The notes beneath the pieces were generated by a model, which made no database searches, was not told where the DNA came from, and saw only the letters and a list, made by a program, of their open reading frames with translations. Shown here piece after piece: positions 1 to 9,613 of a DNA stretch of 64,000 nt. This DNA is from JAPOUP01 sp965203255 (GTDB taxonomy: Bacteria > Pseudomonadota > Alphaproteobacteria > Rhodobacterales > Rhodobacteraceae): contig OZ241882.1 in the NCBI GenBank assembly GCA_965203255.1, forward strand, positions 5,270,001 to 5,334,000, written 5' to 3'. The position numbers and the translations under genes were made by a program. Positions within the stretch are counted from its first letter, which is position 1; each line of letters begins with the position of its first letter.

Positions 1-321
1 GCCTACAATCCTATATCCAAAGCCGATGCGGTGATCCGATATGCGTCAAGTTTCATACCTTCCTGGGCTGGGGCCATCGCTATCGACCTGTTGCCGGCGA
101 TTCTAGTGTTTGTCCTCGCAATCACTCAAGCAGCGATCCGAAGCGGCCGTAATGAGCGCGGGATCGAGGAGACTCTGACGCTGTCCGAACTCAGGGCTGC
201 AGTGAACGTGATACGTGAAATCGAATCCTCGATGAGCGTAGTTGATTCCGAGCGTGACCGTCGGAGTATTTCTGAATCGGACAAGGGCTCGCCTACGACG
301 CGAGACGCCTCAAGGCAGTGA
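1..321 (+). CDS. C-terminal part of an unrecognised membrane protein (5' end outside window)
   Basis: The frame is open from base 1 and ends at TGA 319-321, so this is the tail of a gene that begins before the window. Codons about 24-42 encode a hydrophobic stretch (AIDLLPAILVFVLAIT) that looks like a transmembrane helix, followed by a charged cytoplasmic-type tail rich in Glu, Arg and Ser. The stop overlaps the GTG start of the next gene (GTGA, 318-321), which points to translational coupling. I do not recognise the family. Confidence 0.6.
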   Translation, partial: AYNPISKADAVIRYASSFIPSWAGAIAIDLLPAILVFVLAITQAAIRSGRNERGIEETLTLSELRAAVNVIREIESSMSVVDSERDRRSISESDKGSPTTRDASRQ

Positions 322-1109
322 AGAGCCTCGTGAATCGCCAGCTCGGCATCTCTATGAAACTCGGATTGACGCTTGTGCTGGCGGCGCAGCTTGGGATCGC
401 CTTGCTTGTGCTGGCAAGCGACATTGATGAGCGTTGGTTTCACCGGAGGACGCAGGACGAAAACCGTCCGAAAGCTCCCGTTTCGCCGGGTGATCAGTTG
501 AGACGCTATGAGCCTTCGCGAGTCCATCCGAGTTTCATCCACCCCGCTAACCGTCCAGAAGAGATAAAGCTGCCGCGAGAGTTGCCGTCGAGACTCGAAT
601 TCAGGGTCTTGGAAGGAAGCGAAGGCGAGTTCATTCTGATCAACGGTCCGATCGAGTTTGGTGATGCGGAAAGGTTTTCCGCATTTTTGTCAGGAATCGA
701 TGATCTGCGGATTTCGGTTGCGCTGAACAGCCCAGGTGGTTCTGTGACCGAAGCACTTGCTCTTGGACGGATGCTGCGGGAAACCGAAGCCACGGCAATC
801 GTTCATCCTGGTACCGCCTGCCTTTCCGCTTGTCCGTATGTTCTCGCGGGAGGAGTGCGGCGTCATATCTCAAGGAATGCTGCTGTCGGCATGCATCAGC
901 ACTACTATGATACGCCGGGCTATTTGCCTGCTCTGTGGGCTGTGGAGGACATTCAATATGGTCAGGGGCAGACGATGCAGTATCTGCTGGAAATGGGGAT
1001 ATCGCCTAGCCTAATGCTCTACTCGCTAAATACACCGCCTGACAGCATCTACATTTTGGTCGAGGAGGAAATGTTGGAGACAGTTCTGGCGACCAAGATC
1101 CTTGAATGA
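318..1109 (+). CDS. Membrane-anchored ClpP/crotonase-fold serine protease-like protein
   Basis: 263 residues if GTG 318 is used; an ATG at 354 just before the hydrophobic segment is an alternative. Residues about 13-35 form an N-terminal signal anchor. The rest resembles the periplasmic ClpP-class family: a beta-strand pair with LNSPGGSV near residue 135, followed by CLSACPYVLAGG, where the Ser sits at the ClpP nucleophile position, and then VGMHQHY with candidate catalytic His. No Clp ATPase is nearby. GTGA overlap with the upstream membrane protein suggests the two are made together. The protease role is inferred from fold motifs; the substrate is unknown. Confidence 0.65.
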   Translation: MKSLVNRQLGISMKLGLTLVLAAQLGIALLVLASDIDERWFHRRTQDENRPKAPVSPGDQLRRYEPSRVHPSFIHPANRPEEIKLPRELPSRLEFRVLEGSEGEFILINGPIEFGDAERFSAFLSGIDDLRISVALNSPGGSVTEALALGRMLRETEATAIVHPGTACLSACPYVLAGGVRRHISRNAAVGMHQHYYDTPGYLPALWAVEDIQYGQGQTMQYLLEMGISPSLMLYSLNTPPDSIYILVEEEMLETVLATKILE

Positions 1110-1639
1110 CCGGAAGACAGGACTTTCCATTGACATAGAGATGCGACATTTCCGCCAATCACCGCGATTATACTCAAGGATTCACGAGGTCTAACCGTCG
1201 CTCACTGCGACCTGATCGGTTCTCGACGCGCATTTGCCGAATGAGCCGACGCCCCGCCGCCCTCTCGACTGCTGTTGCTCGAGTCTTGACGTCGACGATG
1301 CCATCAATCAGAAGGCCACAAGATGTGGTGTTGTGTAATCGACGTGGGGCGGAACCATGAATAATGTGGGGCGACAGTTGAGTTCGGAAGATATCTCCCG
1401 ACCATGCTCTACGCTTCCACATCTGAAGATTGGCAATTGCTTGTTTGGATTGGAGCGCTCGGGCACCGGCCGTCGTTCGGTGAGGTGCCTATCAGCCTGA
1501 AGGTAAGTGAATTCGTTCAAGTTGCCTATGTTCTCCCCAAGCTGCCTATCGAAGCGGGCGTGGCGAAGTTAGGAAACCAAACGTGGACGTCGAATTCATT
1601 GTCGGTGCCTTGCCGGTCAGGAAGGGTTCTCCATAGCTT
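1110..1639. other. 530-bp stretch without a convincing gene
   Basis: Short open frames on both strands have no recognisable motif and no good ribosome binding site. Two minus-strand frames near 1174-1520 would join into one protein-like reading only with a frameshift, so a decayed gene is possible but unsupported. Confidence 0.4.
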
Positions 1640-3322
1640 CTAGGTCCATCGCCTGATCATGTTCCTGCATAGTAGAACGACCGGTAACAGACCAATCATC
1701 GCCAGAACGAGACTGGGAACGGCGGCGCCTTCAAGCCGTTCGTCCGAGGCAAGTCGAAACGCTTGGACCGCTAGCGTATCGAAGTTGAATGGCCGCATGA
1801 TCAGAGTTGCTGGCAGTTCCTTCATGATATCCACGAATACGATCAGCGCTGCGGTTACAAGGCTTGGGGCAAGCATAGGCATATGTATGTGTCTAAGCGT
1901 TCCGTACGGTCCTCGTCCAAGTACCCGGCTGGCGGCGTCCATATTTGGGCTAACCGCTGCCATGCCGCCTTCGAAGGCGCCGATGGCTGCTGCAAGAAAG
2001 CGAATCATGTAGGCCATAACCAGTACCCAAATGGATCCAGTAAGCAACAGACCTGTCGATATTCCGAAACGATCCCGCATGAACCCGTCGAGTGAATTGT
2101 CCAGTGCCGCGAATGGCACCATCAGGCCGACGGCGATCACCCCGCCTGGCACAGCGTATCCGAGCCTTGATGCCAGAAGCGCTGATAGGCTGAGGCGGCC
2201 GGGATAGATCCTTTGAAACGTACCCAGCGCCACAGCTGCTGCGACGGTAGCGGCTGCGCCTACGCCTGCGACGGTCAGTGAGTTGCCAATAAAGCCGATG
2301 TAGCGGCTACTAAGCAGATTCTGTTCGGATCCCAGCGCCATTGCGGTAAGGCTGATCGCTGGAAGCAGAGCGCCCAACGCCGCTGGTACACTACAGAAAG
2401 CAGTCGCGGCCCAACGAATTCCGCCGAGCAGCTCTATCCGCGCTGCCAAACCCTGCCTTTGCTCGGAGTGATATTGTGTCGCTCCCCGGTTAAGGCGCTC
2501 TAACAGTGCGAAACAAAGGGCGAACGCCAACAGGCCCAAGGCAAGCTGTGCAGCCGCTGCCCTGTCAGCCATCGAAAACCAGCTGGAGTAGATGCCTGTC
2601 GCAAAGGTCTGCACGCCAAAGTAACTGACGGTTCCAAAATCGGCGATCGTCTCCATTGATACCAGAAGGACGCCGGCGGCCACTGCTGGCCTAGCCATTG
2701 GCAGCGACACAGATAGGAACGAGCGTAACGACCCACGACCTAAAGACCTCGCCGTAAGGAAGGCAGCAGCACCCTGACCAATGAACCCTGCACGCGCCAG
2801 CAGATAGACATATGGATAGAGCACCAGGGTGAGCATTGCCGCCGCACCGCCCAGACTTCGAATTTCCGGAAACCAGTAGTCCCGAGGCCCCCAACCCGTG
2901 GCCTCGCGGAGGGCTGCCTGCACAATTCCTGGATGGTCCAGTAAATGGGTGTAAGCGTATGCAAGAACATAGGGTGGAAACGCCATAGGGATGACCAGGA
3001 CCACTTCAAGGAGTCTTCGTCCAGGAAAGTCGGTCATGACCACCAGCCATGCGGCGCTTACGCCTATCGCAAAAGTGGTGGAACCTACAATCATAACCAA
3101 CGTCAGAGTTGTGAATGCGTACTTTGCCAGCACGGTGCTAGCGAGATGGGCAAGTGTGTCGGTTGTGCCCTGGAATGCGGCAAGCAGCACCGCCAGGTAA
3201 GGCATCGCGCAGAGTACAGCGACACCTACAGCTATGGCGCCCAGCGTTGGGATTCCGGTCCATCTTTTGAATACTGCCGACTGCATTTCAGGTTCGAGAC
3301 CTTGCCTGGAGGCGAAATTCAA
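1640..3322 (-). CDS. Iron(III)-type ABC transporter permease with two fused permease domains
   Basis: 560 residues from a TTG at 3322; an in-frame ATG at 3286 (MQSAVFKRW) is an equally good start. The protein has about 12 hydrophobic segments and two copies of the binding-protein-dependent permease domain. In each half an EAA-like loop is visible: ARSLGRGSLRSFLSVSLPMA in the first and ASRVLGRGPYGTLRHIHMPM in the second, with LPATLIMRPF, typical of FbpB/SfuB ferric permeases, near the end. Family members move Fe3+ (or thiamine) from a periplasmic binding protein into the cytoplasm. No binding protein or ATPase gene lies next to it here, so it is an orphan unless partners lie elsewhere. Confidence 0.85.
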   Translation of the reverse strand: MNFASRQGLEPEMQSAVFKRWTGIPTLGAIAVGVAVLCAMPYLAVLLAAFQGTTDTLAHLASTVLAKYAFTTLTLVMIVGSTTFAIGVSAAWLVVMTDFPGRRLLEVVLVIPMAFPPYVLAYAYTHLLDHPGIVQAALREATGWGPRDYWFPEIRSLGGAAAMLTLVLYPYVYLLARAGFIGQGAAAFLTARSLGRGSLRSFLSVSLPMARPAVAAGVLLVSMETIADFGTVSYFGVQTFATGIYSSWFSMADRAAAAQLALGLLAFALCFALLERLNRGATQYHSEQRQGLAARIELLGGIRWAATAFCSVPAALGALLPAISLTAMALGSEQNLLSSRYIGFIGNSLTVAGVGAAATVAAAVALGTFQRIYPGRLSLSALLASRLGYAVPGGVIAVGLMVPFAALDNSLDGFMRDRFGISTGLLLTGSIWVLVMAYMIRFLAAAIGAFEGGMAAVSPNMDAASRVLGRGPYGTLRHIHMPMLAPSLVTAALIVFVDIMKELPATLIMRPFNFDTLAVQAFRLASDERLEGAAVPSLVLAMIGLLPVVLLCRNMIRRWT

Positions 3323-3623
3323 CCGTTGGCCTTAAATCGGCTTCGTGCACCGACCGCAAGAACGATTGGGCTATCTGCGAAAACCCCGTCGGTGCCTCAA
3401 GGAGTGACACTCGGCAACCAGTGGTCTTTCAGGCACTCAAGCGGCCAGCTCTGATGAGGCGTGATACAGGCGCAACGCAATTGTGAGGGATTTTACCAAC
3501 CCCACTTCCATTCCGAAGTACGATACAATGGGCGCTTCCAGCCGATGAACAAAGTTTGTCCGTCGCCAGCGAAGGTCGTCTTCACGTTACATAGGTCGTG
3601 TCGCCAGGATCGGCGGCGGAGCG
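3323..3623. other. Intergenic region, nothing recognised
   Basis: About 300 bp between two minus-strand genes. No ORF with family features, tRNA-like fold or strong terminator was seen. Confidence 0.35.
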
Positions 3624-4373
3624 TCAAAACAAACCGGGCCGTATCGGCGTTGCGGCTGTCAGCCCCCCATCGACAGTGAAACACTGGCCTGTGGCGAATG
3701 CAGCCTCGTCCGAGGCAAGCCAGACCGCCATCGCGGCAATGTCTGATGGAGTGCCAAAACGTCGGATCGCATGCCGCTCAATGGCATCGGCACGTGCGGA
3801 GTTCCTGTCGTCTGAAAGGGCAAAGCCCGCCTCCAACATACCTGTCTCGATCCAGCCGGGACAGATTGCGTTGCAGCGGAGCCCGGGCCCATGATCAACC
3901 GCGATCGATCGTGTCAGGCCATGTACAAATGCTTTCGATGCATTGTAAAGCGCCATCTGCGGATCGGACACCATTCCAGAGATCGATCCAATGTTGATGA
4001 TCGCGCCACCTTCCCGAATCCGGGGTATGAATGCACGGCAGAGATTGAAGACGCCGCGTGCATTTGTGCCGATCACAAGATCCCAATCCGCGTCTGTACT
4101 GTCCGGAATGGTCTTCTCGACCTGCACACCGGCGTTATTGACCAGAATGTCGATTTCGCCCACCGAATCCACGAACGTACTGACTCCTGGCCCGTCCGAA
4201 ACATCAAGCGTCGCCCAAGCGACAGGAGAAGGTAGATCCGAAGGTCGAGCTCCGCGGCCACAGGTAATCAAGTCCGCACCTTCCGTCAGAAAAGCCTCGA
4301 CAATGCCGCGCCCTATGCCCTGTCGCCCGCCAGACACCACGGCAAACTTGCCCTTGAGCCTCAAGCCAACCAC
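3624..4373 (-). CDS. Short-chain dehydrogenase/reductase (SDR)
   Basis: 249 residues starting at GTG 4373. The classical SDR features are present: a glycine-rich dinucleotide site (SGGRQGIGRG) near residue 15, the NNAG motif near 80, the catalytic Ser in INIGSISG, and YNASK near 150 followed by the CPGWIETGM loop. It is likely an NAD(P)-dependent alcohol/ketone oxidoreductase in the cytoplasm. It lies 307 bp downstream of another SDR in a minus-strand group that also holds choline-sulfatase and a Rieske oxygenase, so it probably acts on an intermediate of the same quaternary-amine or sulfate-ester catabolism. The substrate cannot be read from sequence. Confidence 0.85.
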   Translation of the reverse strand: MVGLRLKGKFAVVSGGRQGIGRGIVEAFLTEGADLITCGRGARPSDLPSPVAWATLDVSDGPGVSTFVDSVGEIDILVNNAGVQVEKTIPDSTDADWDLVIGTNARGVFNLCRAFIPRIREGGAIINIGSISGMVSDPQMALYNASKAFVHGLTRSIAVDHGPGLRCNAICPGWIETGMLEAGFALSDDRNSARADAIERHAIRRFGTPSDIAAMAVWLASDEAAFATGQCFTVDGGLTAATPIRPGLF

Positions 4374-4680
4374 CGTAAGGCAGGCGTAATCACAAGCTTC
4401 ATGGTCGAATTCAGTTCATCTGACCATCGGTCCGCCCTGGGTCTCATACGCCCGGATCTGTTCATCATGCAGCTATGGAAGCCGTCACCGTTCCGAACCA
4501 ACGGTGACAAAGGCACCTTCGGCTTGGCAAAAGACCTGCGGCAAGGGGACAGCAGCAGCACAGTTCCCGAAACTCTCCCCAGCATCAGACCATGATGGAT
4601 AGCTTCTGGGAACCTTGTCGATTTGCGCGTTGGGGACTCCGTCAACTCTTCGAGGCTGGGGTCTAACATATCGCGCTCCC
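4374..4680. other. Intergenic region between two SDR genes
   Basis: 307 bp with no supported gene. Overlapping short frames on both strands lack motifs. Confidence 0.35.
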
Positions 4681-5466
4681 TCAAAGCCGCATCTGCTGCA
4701 CTTGGGCGGACAGTCCACCGTCAAGAACCCAAAGTGCGCCGTGAGCGTAACGTGCCTCATCGCTTGCGAGCCAAAGGACGAGGCTGGCGATATCCTCTGC
4801 TGTGCCATAACGGCGGATTGGGTGAACGTCGCATACTGCCCGTTGAATTTCGCTGATCGACCGTCCGCCGCCCCCTGAACCCTCTCCCGCGAAAAAGCTC
4901 TGCAACATTGGCGTGTCGATATAACCCGGGCAGATGGCGTTGACCCGGATGCCCTCTGGCCCGTGGTCGCATGCCATCGCTTTGGTCAGCGCATGCACCG
5001 CTCCCTTGGTGGCGCAGTACGCTGCGAGTCCGGGGTCCGCAATATACCCGTCGTAGGATCCGAAATTGATCACACTCGCCCCTTCGCTCTTCCGCAGTAG
5101 CGGAAGGGCATGCTTCGATACAAGGAACATACCTGTGACGTTGATGGCAAAGATGCGATTCCATTCCTCCAGGCTCGTCTGCTCAATCGTTTTCTCGATC
5201 TCGATCCCCGCCGCATTGATCAGAATGTCCAGACGGCCCTGCTCCCTGACAAGGAAATCCATTGCCTCCCTGGCTCCACTCTCCTGAGTTACGTCAAGCT
5301 GGACAAAGCGTGCGGAGTCGAATGGCGCTCCAGTCGAACCCTTCGGATTCAGATCTCCTGCGTAAACCACCGCGCCTTCAGCTTGCAGTCTGGCGCAGAC
5401 CGCACGTCCGATTCCCCCGCAACCGCCGGTCACGAGTGCAACCCGGCCCTCCACCCGCCCGGTCAT
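4681..5466 (-). CDS. Short-chain dehydrogenase/reductase translationally coupled to choline-sulfatase
   Basis: The ATG at 5466 gives 261 residues (MTGRVEGRVALVTGG) and overlaps the sulfatase stop as ATGA (5463-5466); the longer upstream frame is just the sulfatase in another reading. SDR motifs: TGGCGGIGRA cofactor site near residue 15, INAAGIE near 85 (a variant of NNAG), FGSYDG with the catalytic Ser, YCATK near 150, and CPGYID. The tight overlap indicates it is made with BetC and works in the same pathway, perhaps oxidising an alcohol released or formed after desulfation. Substrate is inferred only from context. Confidence 0.87.
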   Translation of the reverse strand: MTGRVEGRVALVTGGCGGIGRAVCARLQAEGAVVYAGDLNPKGSTGAPFDSARFVQLDVTQESGAREAMDFLVREQGRLDILINAAGIEIEKTIEQTSLEEWNRIFAINVTGMFLVSKHALPLLRKSEGASVINFGSYDGYIADPGLAAYCATKGAVHALTKAMACDHGPEGIRVNAICPGYIDTPMLQSFFAGEGSGGGGRSISEIQRAVCDVHPIRRYGTAEDIASLVLWLASDEARYAHGALWVLDGGLSAQVQQMRL

Positions 5467-6986
5467 CGCATCAGGCCCGACACTGGATATTGCATTCGGT
5501 GCAGGACGTCGTCCCAGGATGCCGTATTGCGCACGAATTCCTGTGATGAATCCCGGACAGGACTGTAGTCCCAACTCGTCCGGAGTCCCATTTCCATCGC
5601 TCCATGCACGGTGTGACGGTGCTTCTGGGAGGCGATGACACTCTCGCGAATGCCATGGCTGTTCCATCGATGTCCGACTTCGCTGGCAAATCCGCTGGCG
5701 AGTTCCAGATGTTTGGGATCCTCCGCCAGATTGGTGCGCTCCATAGGATCGGCCACCACGTTATAGAGCAATGGCGGATCCCCTTCGCCGTGGATGTACT
5801 TGAACTCCCCTCTCCTGATCATGAACAGGGGATGGTCCGTCATTTCGGCACAGTACTCGGCCAGCACCTCGCGGTCCGCTTCATGTTGGCCCATCGCCAG
5901 CGTCCAGATCGATCTCCCGTCGAGCGGTGGCGGGGTATCGGGCCGCTCCAACCCTCCGTTGGTGGCGATGTCGAGGAATGTCGGCAGTAGGTCCACGAGT
6001 GACACCGGGTCAGTGATGTGGCGCCGCAGGACGCCGGGACCATGGACGATCAATGGAATACGGGCAGAGTGCTCGAAATGGTTCATCTTGTACCATAGCC
6101 CCCGCTCACCCAGCATGTCGCCGTGATCGGCAGTCACGATGATGACGGTGTTGTCGAAGAGATCCGCTTCCCTGAGGGCCAGGACAATCCTTCCAACCAG
6201 AGAATCAAAGTAGCTCGTGTTTGCGTAGTAGGCGTGCCGCGCGTTGCGAATCCGATCTTCGGAAACCGCTTCGGAATTCATGTCCATTCCCTTCATCAGC
6301 CGTCTGCTGTGGGCATCGTCAGCAGGACCGGTTGCCGGAAGGTCGATCGAGTCATGGTCGTAAATATCCCACCATTCAGGGCGGGTGACGTAAGGATCAT
6401 GCGGGTGGATGAAGCTGACCGTCAATGCGAAGGGCAACGTCCTGTCCATCGCATATTCGAATATCCTGCGACGCACGAGAAATGCGGTCTCCTCGTCGTA
6501 CTCGAATTGGAATGTCGTGGCCGCGGTCCCCGCGTGACGTACGGCATCCATATTGTGGAACCAGTCCGCAGCCTGATTGGCGGAACGGTTCCAATCCGGT
6601 GTCCAGGCGTGATCAGCGGGATATATGTCTGTGGTGAGGCGCTCTTCAAAACCATGCAGTTGGTCCGGTCCGACAAAGTGCATCTTGCCGGACAGGCACG
6701 TCCTGTAGCCCATCATGCGCAGATAATGGGCAAAGGTCGGAACCGACGACGGAAACTCGCTGGCATTGTCATAGGCTTTGATGCGGGTTGGAAGCTGCCC
6801 GGTCATGAAGCTCGCGCGGGATGGTGCGCACAGCGGCGAGTTGCAGTAGGCGGAATCAAATCGCGCTCCGTTTGCGGCGAGAGCATCCATATGCGGGGTC
6901 TTGACCAAAGGATGGCCATACGTGCCTGTGAACTGTGGCGCGAGTTGGTCCGCCATGATCAGGACGATGTTGGGAGGTCTGGACAT
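5463..6986 (-). CDS. betC: Choline-sulfatase
   Basis: 507 residues. Hydrolyses choline-O-sulfate to choline and sulfate in the cytoplasm. The N-terminus (PNIVLIMADQLAP) carries the metal-binding Asp, Cys53 lies in the sulfatase signature CAPSRASFMTG and must be converted to formylglycine, followed by GKMHFVGPDQLHGFEERLT, which is diagnostic of choline-sulfatases. The C-terminal tail (WDYSPVRDSSQEFVRN) is the short domain specific to BetC. Overlaps the downstream SDR by 4 bp. A candidate activating enzyme (formylglycine-generating enzyme) is at 38041-39033, and a possible sulfate transporter at 21468-23348. Standard betA/betB genes are absent from the window. Confidence 0.93.
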   Translation of the reverse strand: MSRPPNIVLIMADQLAPQFTGTYGHPLVKTPHMDALAANGARFDSAYCNSPLCAPSRASFMTGQLPTRIKAYDNASEFPSSVPTFAHYLRMMGYRTCLSGKMHFVGPDQLHGFEERLTTDIYPADHAWTPDWNRSANQAADWFHNMDAVRHAGTAATTFQFEYDEETAFLVRRRIFEYAMDRTLPFALTVSFIHPHDPYVTRPEWWDIYDHDSIDLPATGPADDAHSRRLMKGMDMNSEAVSEDRIRNARHAYYANTSYFDSLVGRIVLALREADLFDNTVIIVTADHGDMLGERGLWYKMNHFEHSARIPLIVHGPGVLRRHITDPVSLVDLLPTFLDIATNGGLERPDTPPPLDGRSIWTLAMGQHEADREVLAEYCAEMTDHPLFMIRRGEFKYIHGEGDPPLLYNVVADPMERTNLAEDPKHLELASGFASEVGHRWNSHGIRESVIASQKHRHTVHGAMEMGLRTSWDYSPVRDSSQEFVRNTASWDDVLHRMQYPVSGLMR

Positions 6987-7294
6987 CTGTAGGCTCTAAC
7001 CCGCTGTGAGTTTCATTCTGGCAGTTTCCGGTCGATTCCAGTTCCGACATCGGGGCTGTCCGAAATTTCGCCGACCTTTTGGGACCTGAAGACTCCGGAA
7101 GCGACGCCGAACCGCCCTAAGCGGGGACGGACCCGTCAGGTCGGAACGTGTCCCATCATCGAAGCCATGCGCGAAGACTGAACCTATGTCCTGAGCCAAT
7201 CGACCGAATTCACGGCCTGTTCCGGTAATTCCTGACCCCAAGTCACACCCTGAGCGTGGCAAAGGCGGCCCTTTTGTCCAGAGGCCCGGCGGCG
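6987..7294. other. Intergenic region between sulfatase and Rieske oxygenase genes
   Basis: 308 bp with no supported gene. It presumably carries the promoter or leader of betC, but no clear sigma-70 hexamers were picked out. Confidence 0.35.
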
Positions 7295-8434
7295 TCATCG
7301 GGCAGTCGCTCGGTAAGCGTCGAGAACCAAGCCGTGAAAGTGATGAACCGCATGCTCCGATTTTCCAGAGCCATTCGGGTCGTTCACGATACGTCCCTGG
7401 GTGAATGCTGGCGTATTCATTCCCCGCTGGACCGACTCGACAAGGCCGATGTCCTCAACCTGAAGCACCTGGTCCAGGTACCGAATCGCTTCAATCTCCA
7501 TCTGGTTTGGTTCCGGCGTTTCAAGAAAGAAGTCGTAGGTCTCAAGCGTTCGCTCCAGTCCAACCGGAATGATGTTGAGCACGATCATGGATGATCGACC
7601 GGGGTAGCGCATGAGGCAGGTGGTGGGCCAGAGCCACCAGACCGCGTGCGTTCGGACGCTGGCATTCGATACGTCATAGGCCGAGTTCGCCGACTGTCCC
7701 GCTTCCGCCATGTGGCTCGAATACACCCCGTGTGTGGTCACCCTGTAGGTATCCATGTCAACGAGGTCGCAGAAGTCCTTGTGTGCCGTTGGACAGTGAT
7801 AGCACTCAAGGAAGTTGTCGACGATGTTCTTCCAGTTTGCCTTGATGTCATAGGTCAGGCGATGGCCAAGAGTCAGATCCTCCAGGTCTGGCGCCCAGTG
7901 CCTGACCTCGGTCTCCAGACTCCCGGTCAGATCGGTTAGGGACCGCGCCTCGGGGTCTAGGTTGACGAACACGAAGCTACAGAATTCCTCCACCTGCACC
8001 GATTCGAGACGAATGGAAGACGGCTGAAAGCCGCAGAGGTTTTCTGTGTGGGGCGCACGGGCCAGGGAGCCGTCAAGCCGGTAGACCCAAGCATGGTAAG
8101 GGCACATGATACGCGTGGCGGTGCCTTCACCTGAGAGAAGCTCGTGCGCTCGGTGTTTGCAGACGTTGTAGAAGGCCCGGAGTTGGCAGTCGCGACCGCG
8201 CGTGATTAGCACGGATCTCCCTGCTATATTGGCGGTGACATACGAACCGGGTTCACGCAGTTTCTCGGAATGGCAGACCCATTGCCAACTGCGTGCGATG
8301 ATCGCCTGCATGTCAGCGTTGTGAAACGTTGGATCAGTGTATGCACGGGAGTTCAGGGAAAGCGATCGGCTGGGATCGGCATCGTAACCGTCGGCAACCT
8401 CAGCAACATCCTGAGCTGTCGGCAACAAGGTCAT
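7295..8434 (-). CDS. Rieske-type oxygenase alpha subunit, quaternary-amine (betaine/choline/carnitine) family
   Basis: 379 residues from ATG 8434, chosen because GGGAG lies about 8 bases upstream; the longer frame to 8494 adds an unlikely extension. The Rieske 2Fe-2S ligands are CKHRAH and CPYHAW (about residues 85-110). The mononuclear iron site is NFLECYHCPTAHKDF (E-x2-H-x4-H) near residue 205. The overall look and size fit GbcA (glycine betaine demethylase), choline monooxygenase and related trimethylammonium oxygenases. The neighbourhood of choline-sulfatase and a divergent betaine ABC transporter supports an N-methylated substrate. No reductase subunit is adjacent. Exact substrate is inference. 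Confidence 0.85.
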   Translation of the reverse strand: MTLLPTAQDVAEVADGYDADPSRSLSLNSRAYTDPTFHNADMQAIIARSWQWVCHSEKLREPGSYVTANIAGRSVLITRGRDCQLRAFYNVCKHRAHELLSGEGTATRIMCPYHAWVYRLDGSLARAPHTENLCGFQPSSIRLESVQVEEFCSFVFVNLDPEARSLTDLTGSLETEVRHWAPDLEDLTLGHRLTYDIKANWKNIVDNFLECYHCPTAHKDFCDLVDMDTYRVTTHGVYSSHMAEAGQSANSAYDVSNASVRTHAVWWLWPTTCLMRYPGRSSMIVLNIIPVGLERTLETYDFFLETPEPNQMEIEAIRYLDQVLQVEDIGLVESVQRGMNTPAFTQGRIVNDPNGSGKSEHAVHHFHGLVLDAYRATAR

Positions 8435-8559
8435 CAAGACACTCCCTGCGGCGTTCAAGAGGAACATCCCCTTCGTTCCATTAGGCCGCGGCACAGGTCA
8501 AGTTCCCTAACGACGTGGAATGTCGCGGAAACGCAAGTGGTATTTTTTTCAATTGGCAA

Positions 8560-8588
8560 TTGGCAAAGCGTTCCGATCCCCGTTAGTG
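8560..8588 (+). promoter_or_regulatory. Possible sigma-70 promoter of the proXVW operon
   Basis: TTGGCA at 8560-8565 and TTAGTG at 8583-8588 are separated by 17 bases, and the proX start follows 37 bases later. A short direct repeat (CAATTGG twice, 8550-8563) overlaps the -35 box and could be an operator. The -10 match is weak. Confidence 0.3.
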
Positions 8589-8624
8589 TTTGGGCACTAG
8601 AACAACAATCTGGAGAGAATTGCC

Positions 8625-9578
8625 ATGAAGTCTATCTTGACCAGTGTCGCAGCAGTTGGGATTGCGGTCGGCGGCGCACAAGCGGCGGAACTGGGTGCCG
8701 TTGACGAACCCATTCGATTGGCGATCAACGAATGGACCGGCCAGCATGTATCGACCCACGTTGGTGGCTCAATGCTTGAGGCGGCAGGCTATAATGTGGA
8801 ATACGTCACTGCCGGCTATATGAACATGTATCAGGCAATGGAGGATGGTGAACTTCACGTTGCGCTGGAGATATGGTCCTCAAACGTGTCAGATGACTAC
8901 GCCAAGAAGGTCGAGGCCGGCGGTGTCGTGGAACTGGGCAATCTGGAGCTCGTCGCCAAGGAAGGTATCGCCTATCCGTCCCATGTGGCGGATATCTGTC
9001 CCGGGCTGCCAGCTTGGGAGGCGCTTGCGGATTGCGCTTCACAATTCGCCACGGCCGAGACACTGCCAATGGGTCGTCTGGTCGACTATCCTGCCGATTG
9101 GGGAACGCCAGGTGCCGACCGTATGGTGGGGCTGGCGCTTCCGTTCAAGGCAGTGCCGGCAGGATCAGAAGGAGCGCTCATTGCGGAATTACGTGCTTCG
9201 ACGGAGCGCCAATCTCCGCTTCTGCTTACATTCTGGCAGCCCCATTGGGCGATGTCGGCCTATGATGTGCGGTTCGTTGACCTGCCAATCGGGGAGGACG
9301 CTTGCTTCGAGGATCCATCCTGGGGACCGAATCCGGACGCAGTGAACGACTGTGACTTCGCGCCCAGCCGCATTTTCAAGGCCGGTTGGTCCGGACTGCA
9401 GGATAAGTGGCCGGCCGCGTTCGAGATACTGTCGAACTACACGCTTTCCGTTGAAGACCAGCAACCGATGATGGGTGCTGTCGATGTCGACGGTGGTTCG
9501 GTTGAGGAGGTCGTGGCAGCATGGATGGCGGCTAACGAAGATAAGTGGAGGCCAGTCGTGGACGCGGCGCTGAACTGA
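8625..9578 (+). CDS. proX: Glycine betaine/proline-betaine ABC transporter substrate-binding protein
   Basis: 317 residues with a cleavable signal peptide (AVGIAVGGAQA at the end of the h-region, cut near residue 22). OpuAC-family features follow: IRLAINEWTGQHVSTHV at the mature N-terminus, YMNMYQAMEDGELHVALEIW, and a tryptophan-rich ligand pocket (LTFWQPHWAMS near residue 200) of the kind that cages trimethylammonium groups. A GGAGA ribosome binding site sits 8 bases before ATG. First gene of a proX-proV-proW unit, divergent from the Rieske oxygenase gene. Ligand is likely a betaine or choline derivative, consistent with the choline-sulfate genes next door. Confidence 0.92.
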   Translation: MKSILTSVAAVGIAVGGAQAAELGAVDEPIRLAINEWTGQHVSTHVGGSMLEAAGYNVEYVTAGYMNMYQAMEDGELHVALEIWSSNVSDDYAKKVEAGGVVELGNLELVAKEGIAYPSHVADICPGLPAWEALADCASQFATAETLPMGRLVDYPADWGTPGADRMVGLALPFKAVPAGSEGALIAELRASTERQSPLLLTFWQPHWAMSAYDVRFVDLPIGEDACFEDPSWGPNPDAVNDCDFAPSRIFKAGWSGLQDKWPAAFEILSNYTLSVEDQQPMMGAVDVDGGSVEEVVAAWMAANEDKWRPVVDAALN

Positions 9579-9613
9579 CGCCGAACAGGCGAGAGAATTG
9601 CCTGCAGAAACGA

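Noticed and set aside
6123..6992. 289-codon plus-strand frame opposite betC
   Set aside because: Shadow of the sulfatase gene; no ribosome binding site or recognisable domain.
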